Positions 6,950-9,960 of a DNA stretch of 9,960 bases are shown in pieces (the first letter of the stretch is position 1; each line of letters begins with the position of its first letter). Origin of the DNA: Clostridia bacterium (GTDB taxonomy: Bacteria > Bacillota > Clostridia > UMGS1810); assembly GCA_017629325.1 (NCBI GenBank), contig JAGBXL010000128.1:1-9960 (forward strand). Reading direction: 5' to 3'. A model generated the notes under the pieces. The model worked only from the letters and a program-made list of their open reading frames with translations. It was not told where the DNA came from and searched no databases. Position numbers and translations under genes: made by a program.

Positions 6950-7240
6950 TTACACCTCAATTGTAACTTCCTCATTAACACCCTCTTGAATCTTCTGCAT
7001 CATTTCATCTGCTGCAAGGGCTGCCTGAGTAAAGCTGTTATTTTTCCACCATGTCCATAAGGTGACACCCACAGAAACTGCGGCAGAAAGAAAAATATAA
7101 ATCTGCTCTTCCGAAAAGGGCAGAGGATTTTTGCCTGCCATAGTAAGCACTGTGTTAACCAGAGTAACAACCATAACAATTGTTCTGATTATTGTGGGCA
7201 CAGAAACTTTTCTTTTCTCTGAATTGATATTTTCGCTCAC
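6950..7240 (-). CDS. Holin of the SPP1 family
   Basis: This 96-residue membrane protein probably forms the hole that lets the adjacent lysin reach the wall. Two membrane segments are visible, about 13-35 (TIIRTIVMVVTLVNTVLTM) and 48-64 (YIFLSAAVSVGVTLWTW), joined by a loop with PLPFSEEQ, followed by WWKNNSFTQAA, the signature of SPP1-type holins (PF04688). The tail is charged and acidic, and the N-terminus is basic. The start is GTG, set by an ideal AGGAGGT six bases upstream; an out-of-frame ATG overlaps the GTG. Its stop is 2 bases from the lysin start. The pair lies between terL and portal, an unusual site for a lysis cassette. Confidence 0.92.
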   Translation of the reverse strand: MSENINSEKRKVSVPTIIRTIVMVVTLVNTVLTMAGKNPLPFSEEQIYIFLSAAVSVGVTLWTWWKNNSFTQAALAADEMMQKIQEGVNEEVTIEV

Positions 7241-7271
7241 ATTAATACCTCCTAAGCTAAATCAATTTCAT

Positions 7272-7319
7272 TCATTTGTGTTTGCCTTGTAGCAAAGCAC
7301 ACTGTACATTGCCAAGCAT
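7272..7319 (-). CDS. Possible 15-residue ORF ahead of the holin
   Basis: The ATG at 7317-7319 has an AAGGAAG box 5 bases upstream and encodes MLGNVQCALLQGKHK before a TGA. The stop is 31 bases from the holin start. A good ribosome binding site on so short an ORF suggests a leader peptide or microprotein, or a remnant of a longer gene. There is no recognised family. Confidence 0.3.
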   Translation of the reverse strand: MLGNVQCALLQGKHK

Positions 7320-7345
7320 TTTAACTTCCTTTTTAATTCCCATTA

Positions 7346-7361
7346 TTGTTAAACTTAACAA
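7346..7361. repeat. Perfect 7-bp inverted repeat in the holin leader
   Basis: TTGTTAA (7346-7352) pairs with TTAACAA (7355-7361) across two bases. It lies just downstream, in the minus-strand sense, of the UACG hairpin. With only a 2-base spacer it is better suited to being an operator-like DNA site than an RNA stem. It is AT-rich, so chance is possible. Confidence 0.35.
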
Positions 7362-7369
7362 AGGAATCC

Positions 7370-7389
7370 TGGGGCACCGTAGTGCCCCA
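7370..7389 (-). other. Stable RNA hairpin with a cUACGg tetraloop upstream of the holin
   Basis: On the minus strand TGGGGCAC pairs perfectly with GTGCCCCA around TACG. In RNA this is an 8-bp, mostly G-C stem capped by C(UACG)G, one of the most stable tetraloops known. No T-run follows, so it is not a standard terminator. It could protect the lysis mRNA from 5' decay, mark a processing point, or belong to a structured leader. The structure is direct from sequence; the role is inferred. Confidence 0.7.
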
Positions 7390-7449
7390 TTCATCACAAC
7401 AAGATTAAAGCTATAGTTTAGGAATTGTTGAGCATCGTTTGTTATCATC

Positions 7450-7482
7450 TTAAACAAGAATAATGCTCATTGACTTTCTCAT
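7450..7482 (-). CDS. Possible 10-residue leader peptide
   Basis: The ATG at 7480-7482 encodes MRKSMSIILV then TAA, with AAGGCGG about 8 bases upstream. The ORF is very short and may be chance or the start of a decayed gene, since a nearby frame stays open for another 61 codons. It is reported only because the ribosome binding site is reasonable. Confidence 0.18.
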   Translation of the reverse strand: MRKSMSIILV

Positions 7483-7576
7483 TGGAATCGCCGCCTTTCT
7501 ATAAATCAATTTGTTGCAATAAGGAAATATATACAAATCTTGCAGCAATAAAGAGTGAAGGGTGGGTGTGTACAAC

Positions 7577-7605
7577 ATCATAATATATAATTGAGCTTGC
7601 TGCAA
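7577..7605 (-). promoter_or_regulatory. Weak promoter candidate ahead of the lysis genes
   Basis: On the minus strand a good -10, TATGAT (7577-7582), lies 17 bases from a poor -35, TTGCAG (7600-7605). It is just downstream of terL and could give the lysis genes separate transcription. In AT-rich DNA a single good -10 is common, so this is tentative. Confidence 0.25.
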
Positions 7606-7631
7606 AATATTGTATCGAATTAAATAAAATA

Positions 7632-8996
7632 TTAACCTTTTTTGCTATTGAACTCTTTTTCTTTCACATCTGCCACAGTAACCAAATCCAAGGCATACCA
7701 AATAGCAGAGAAAGTATGTGGGTCAATATTAAATTGGTCATAAATAGTGTTGCCTTTTGCATCTTTTTTATAAGTCAAATCTTTTAACTCACGAATTGTA
7801 TTTTTGCATTTGGGGCTAACAACAATTTTCTTGAATCTTTTTATTTTTCTTGTATTGGAAAGCCTTGAACCAGCAAACTTATTTTTGCATCCTCTGATTC
7901 TGAATCCCATTTGACCATAATAAGCTATTGCCTTGGGGTCCTCATTATCTGCTACAATGATTTTATTATAACCTTGGCCATTTAATGAATCAACCCTTTG
8001 CTTGAGCCGCTGCATCTCCGGCTGATTCGCAAACTTATCATCTGTAACATGGTTCATATATACCTCGTCCCATATATACAGAATCGAATTTTTTACATCA
8101 ACACTCATACTCAATACAGCATTGTAGGATTCTTCGAAACCAAAGTCAAAACCAAAGTACTGATTTTCGGGACCAAGCCTTGCAATTGCTTCTTTGAAAG
8201 TCTTTACATTCTTGGCAACTCTGAATTGAGGTAATACCCTTGTGCCTGTTGCACCAAAGCGTCCCCAGCGAGCTACCATATAAAGGGGGTAATCGTATGT
8301 TCGCAATTCGTCAAGTCTTTTCAGATATTGCCACGGGAGCCAAGGATTATCGTCCGGTGTAGAATGATGATAATACACACCATTCTTGACCAAGCATTTT
8401 TTATCATAGAATTTTTGCTCATCAACGATAACATGCTCTTCGCCATCTTCATCTGTATAAACAAAGAAATGCGAATACACCCAATTCTCACGGCCAATAG
8501 GATTGCAAGATAAAAAGAAATGCATTGACACATTTGGTGTTCTGATTCTTCCCAATAATTCTTTATAACCTGCAAACTTTATTTCGGAACATTCTTCAAA
8601 CCAAACAATGCTTACACCGTTTATTGATTTTACTTTTTCCGGTTTATCCATTCCTTTAAAGATGATTTGCGAACCATTTTTGAACTTAAACTTTAAAGGG
8701 GATTTTAAAGCAAGCACTTTTGTTTTGCTTGTTCTGAATATTTTTGGGTCTGTAGTTAAGAGCCCCATATCGTCAAGAATCTCCGACAGCAAATCGTAAC
8801 ATGATTCTTGTATAGTATCATAGACTTCACGAATAACCAAAGCCTTTCGCTTTTCTTCAAGCAACTTAAGTATTATCTTAAAGCCTATTTGGTATGACTT
8901 GCCTGAACCATATCCACCTATAAGCAGATATTTTTCATAGTCCCAATCGAACAAGAAGTCCTCGAATGCCGGGCTAACTGCTTTTGTGATTTTCAC
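7632..8996 (-). CDS. terL: Terminase large subunit
   Basis: This is the ATP-driven motor and nuclease that packages and cuts phage DNA at the portal. The 454-residue protein has the ATPase motifs in order: Walker A GGYGSGKS (27-34), Walker B VWFEE (131-135), and coupling motif SCNP (163-166). The RNase H-like nuclease follows, with aspartates in FGFDFG (D284) and IIVADNEDP (D350), and PHTFSAIWYALD near 426-437. The family is Terminase_3, like SPP1 G2P. In G2P the last site is H400 and D403; here the matching HxxX appears to be H427 and S430, so a third acidic ligand may be replaced or supplied by D437. The start codon is GTG, chosen because GGGAGG lies 9 bases upstream, inside the end of terS. 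The stop of terS is 2 bases from this start, so the pair is coupled. Confidence 0.97.
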   Translation of the reverse strand: MKITKAVSPAFEDFLFDWDYEKYLLIGGYGSGKSYQIGFKIILKLLEEKRKALVIREVYDTIQESCYDLLSEILDDMGLLTTDPKIFRTSKTKVLALKSPLKFKFKNGSQIIFKGMDKPEKVKSINGVSIVWFEECSEIKFAGYKELLGRIRTPNVSMHFFLSCNPIGRENWVYSHFFVYTDEDGEEHVIVDEQKFYDKKCLVKNGVYYHHSTPDDNPWLPWQYLKRLDELRTYDYPLYMVARWGRFGATGTRVLPQFRVAKNVKTFKEAIARLGPENQYFGFDFGFEESYNAVLSMSVDVKNSILYIWDEVYMNHVTDDKFANQPEMQRLKQRVDSLNGQGYNKIIVADNEDPKAIAYYGQMGFRIRGCKNKFAGSRLSNTRKIKRFKKIVVSPKCKNTIRELKDLTYKKDAKGNTIYDQFNIDPHTFSAIWYALDLVTVADVKEKEFNSKKG

Positions 8997-9000
8997 TTAT

Positions 9001-9717
9001 TCAGTCCTCCCATTCGTCGCTTTCTTCATCCTCCCAATCGTCAGGCCAATAATCCAAATCATCGTCAGGCTCAACAACAACTTTAGTGTGCAAATCTTCT
9101 TCATTGCTTTTCTTTTGCTGAGCTTTAGCTTTTTCTTTTTCGGCCTTTTCTTCGGGAGTTGACTTCCTTACTTCAATTTCCTGGTTTACATCATTCCACT
9201 CTTGCGTTGAATCAGAATCATTGTTCTTTGCTGCTCTTGTTATAGTAATCTGTACAGATGCATCTTCATCGTCAGCGATATTGTCAAGGATATTTGCTCG
9301 TGAGTTCATATTCTTCCACTTCTTTGGTAATCTATTATACAACCAGCATTGGCAAGCAGAAACATTAGGAGCCTGTTCTTTTGTCACTGTTTCCTTTTGC
9401 GTTTCGACAACCTGTCCACCTCTGATTATAGTTGTTATTTTTACCTCTTTGGTTTTATAACCTAAAGCAGATTTAAGCAGAGCATTTTCGACTTTGTAGT
9501 CAATTATTTCCCTGCCTCCCCTCAATGCTTCAGCAATCTCGGGATGCTTATCTCGCCAATTCCTAAGTGTCCTCGGAGCAATTCCTATTTTCTTTGCGAT
9601 ATCGTTATATGTAAAACCATCACGGGACCAGCAAGCCAATAACATTAGCCTATCTTCTTCGAGCCAATCAGTTGCATACGGCTCACTTGAAGAATTATAA
9701 GCTTCATTTTCTGCCAT
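9001..9717 (-). CDS. terS: Terminase small subunit
   Basis: This protein recognises phage DNA and recruits the large subunit for packaging. In the 238-residue protein a helix-turn-helix is clear near 30-55 (FTYNDIAKKIGIAPRTLRNW), followed by the oligomerisation-type helices of the Terminase_2/phage_terS kind (ALRGGREIIDYKVENALLKSA, in two parts). The C-terminal third is charged, ending in an extremely acidic tail (DDDLDYWPDDWEDEESDE) that may contact the large subunit. I start it at the ATG at 9715-9717, with GAGAGGAG about 12 bases upstream. An ATG 18 codons earlier lies inside the hairpin at 9756-9777, lacks a binding site and adds an atypical KLLLYFK stretch. It is directly coupled to terL. 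Confidence 0.93.
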   Translation of the reverse strand: MAENEAYNSSSEPYATDWLEEDRLMLLACWSRDGFTYNDIAKKIGIAPRTLRNWRDKHPEIAEALRGGREIIDYKVENALLKSALGYKTKEVKITTIIRGGQVVETQKETVTKEQAPNVSACQCWLYNRLPKKWKNMNSRANILDNIADDEDASVQITITRAAKNNDSDSTQEWNDVNQEIEVRKSTPEEKAEKEKAKAQQKKSNEEDLHTKVVVEPDDDLDYWPDDWEDEESDEWED

Positions 9718-9755
9718 TGTTTTTGCTTTCTCCTCTCTTTTAAAATACAACAAGA

Positions 9756-9777
9756 GCTTGGAGTATTTCATCCAAGC
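9756..9777 (-). terminator. Hairpin between the upstream gene and terS, possible terminator or attenuator
   Basis: GCTTGGA (9756-9762) pairs with TCCAAGC (9771-9777) around an 8-base loop. On the minus strand the stem is followed by TCTTGTTGTATTTT, a T-rich but interrupted run, so it may end or reduce transcription from the gene at 9868-9960 before terS. It lies in the terS leader. The stem is perfect but short. Confidence 0.45.
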
Positions 9778-9797
9778 CCCGTTTAACTAAACAATCT

Positions 9798-9811
9798 TGT
9801 TCATTTGAACA
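9798..9811. promoter_or_regulatory. 14-base palindrome in the terS leader, operator-like
   Basis: TGTTCA and TGAACA face each other across two T's, a perfect two-fold palindrome of the size bound by small dimeric regulators. A GTATAC palindrome lies beside it at 9813-9818, preceded by TGG on the minus strand (a possible extended -10, TGnTATACA), but no matching -35 is evident. A role as an operator or as a packaging/recognition site is possible; neither is shown. Confidence 0.35.
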
Positions 9812-9867
9812 TGTATACCATTATGTAGGTTCACGTCCACTTTTTGATTTTACTTTAAATTGAGATT

Positions 9868-9960
9868 TTAGCTATACAAAACGTCTTCGATAACATCTTG
9901 CAAATGAATCGGCTCCAACTGCTCTTTGTTGCATAAATCAACAACCATTCTTGCATCATC
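9868..9960 (-). CDS. 3' end of an unidentified gene, cut by the window edge
   Basis: An open frame enters from the window edge and ends in TAA at 9868-9870. The last 30 residues are soluble and leucine/valine/acid-rich, containing MVVDLCNKEQLEPIHLQDVI. The ending looks protein-like and all genes nearby share its strand, so it is probably real. Too little is visible to name a family. About 150 bases separate it from the terS start. Confidence 0.6.
   Translation of the reverse strand, partial: DDARMVVDLCNKEQLEPIHLQDVIEDVLYS

Larger units (their letters stand above)
7241..7631. other. 391-base gap between terL and holin with hairpins and tiny ORFs
   Basis: No ordinary gene is convincing here. 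On the minus strand it holds, in order: a weak promoter candidate (7577-7605), a 10-codon ORF (7450-7482), a very stable UACG-loop hairpin (7370-7389), a second perfect inverted repeat (7346-7361), a 15-codon ORF (7272-7319), and the holin ribosome binding site. A longer minus-strand reading of 61 codons (7272-7457) starts at a non-ATG codon without a ribosome binding site and runs through both hairpins, so it is doubtful. The region may be the 5' leader of the lysis genes, the scar of the cassette's insertion, or a decayed small gene. Confidence 0.6.

Noticed and set aside
7370..7389. The UACG hairpin as a rho-independent terminator after terL
   Set aside because: It is over 240 bases past the terL stop and no T-run follows it on the minus strand.
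7272..7457. A 61-residue minus-strand ORF ahead of the holin
   Set aside because: It begins at a TTG codon without a binding site and encodes through both hairpins; only its last 15 codons have a plausible start of their own.
9718..9771. An 18-codon N-terminal extension of terS
   Set aside because: Its ATG lies in a hairpin loop, has no ribosome binding site, and the downstream ATG has a purine-rich one.
1..9960. CRISPR array, tRNA, rRNA, insertion sequence or integrase
   Set aside because: I saw no regularly spaced direct repeats, no tRNA-like cloverleaf, and no transposase or integrase motif on either strand by eye.

Overview
This window is part of the late (head and lysis) region of a tailed, headful-type bacteriophage or prophage of a low-GC Gram-positive host, most likely a Clostridia-type Firmicute. 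The reasons are AT-rich DNA, near-consensus sigma-A promoters, strong AGGAGG-type ribosome binding sites, an SPP1-type holin, a lysin with CW_7 (Cpl-7) wall-binding repeats, and SPP1-like terminase, portal and MuF proteins. No integrase, repressor or host gene is visible, so free phage versus prophage cannot be decided here. Every gene I can support reads on the minus strand, so transcription runs from high to low coordinates.

Layout in transcription order: the 3' end of an unidentified gene (9868-9960); a short gap with a palindrome and a hairpin (9756-9811); the terminase small subunit (9001-9717) and large subunit (7632-8996); a 391-base gap with stable hairpins and possibly one or two tiny ORFs (7241-7631); a lysis pair, holin (6950-7240) and amidase/NlpC-P60-like lysin (6129-6947); the portal (4545-6107); and a 701-residue MuF minor head protein with a C-terminal ADP-ribosyltransferase (ART) domain (2406-4511). 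A consensus promoter then leads into two small unknown genes (2064-2309 and 1825-2031). A second, nearly identical promoter leads into a small four-cysteine protein (1523-1732), a DraG/ARH-type ADP-ribosylglycohydrolase (655-1536), a zinc-ribbon protein (245-652) and a possibly frameshifted tiny gene (104-248). This cassette ends at a 15-bp stem-loop (63-98). Bases 1-62 show nothing I can support.

The most interesting feature is one late region that encodes both an ART, built into a capsid-associated MuF protein with an intact R / STS / ExE triad, and an ADP-ribosylglycohydrolase, the enzyme class that removes ADP-ribose from arginine. The ART is positioned to be packaged and injected, as T4 Alt is. 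The hydrolase lies on a separate promoter-to-terminator cassette that looks readable by the unmodified host sigma-A polymerase. My inference is a virion-borne toxin or host modifier with its own antidote, analogous to the Tre1/Tri1 effector-immunity pair but embedded in a phage head operon. A second oddity is the lysis cassette sitting between terL and the portal gene rather than after the tail genes.
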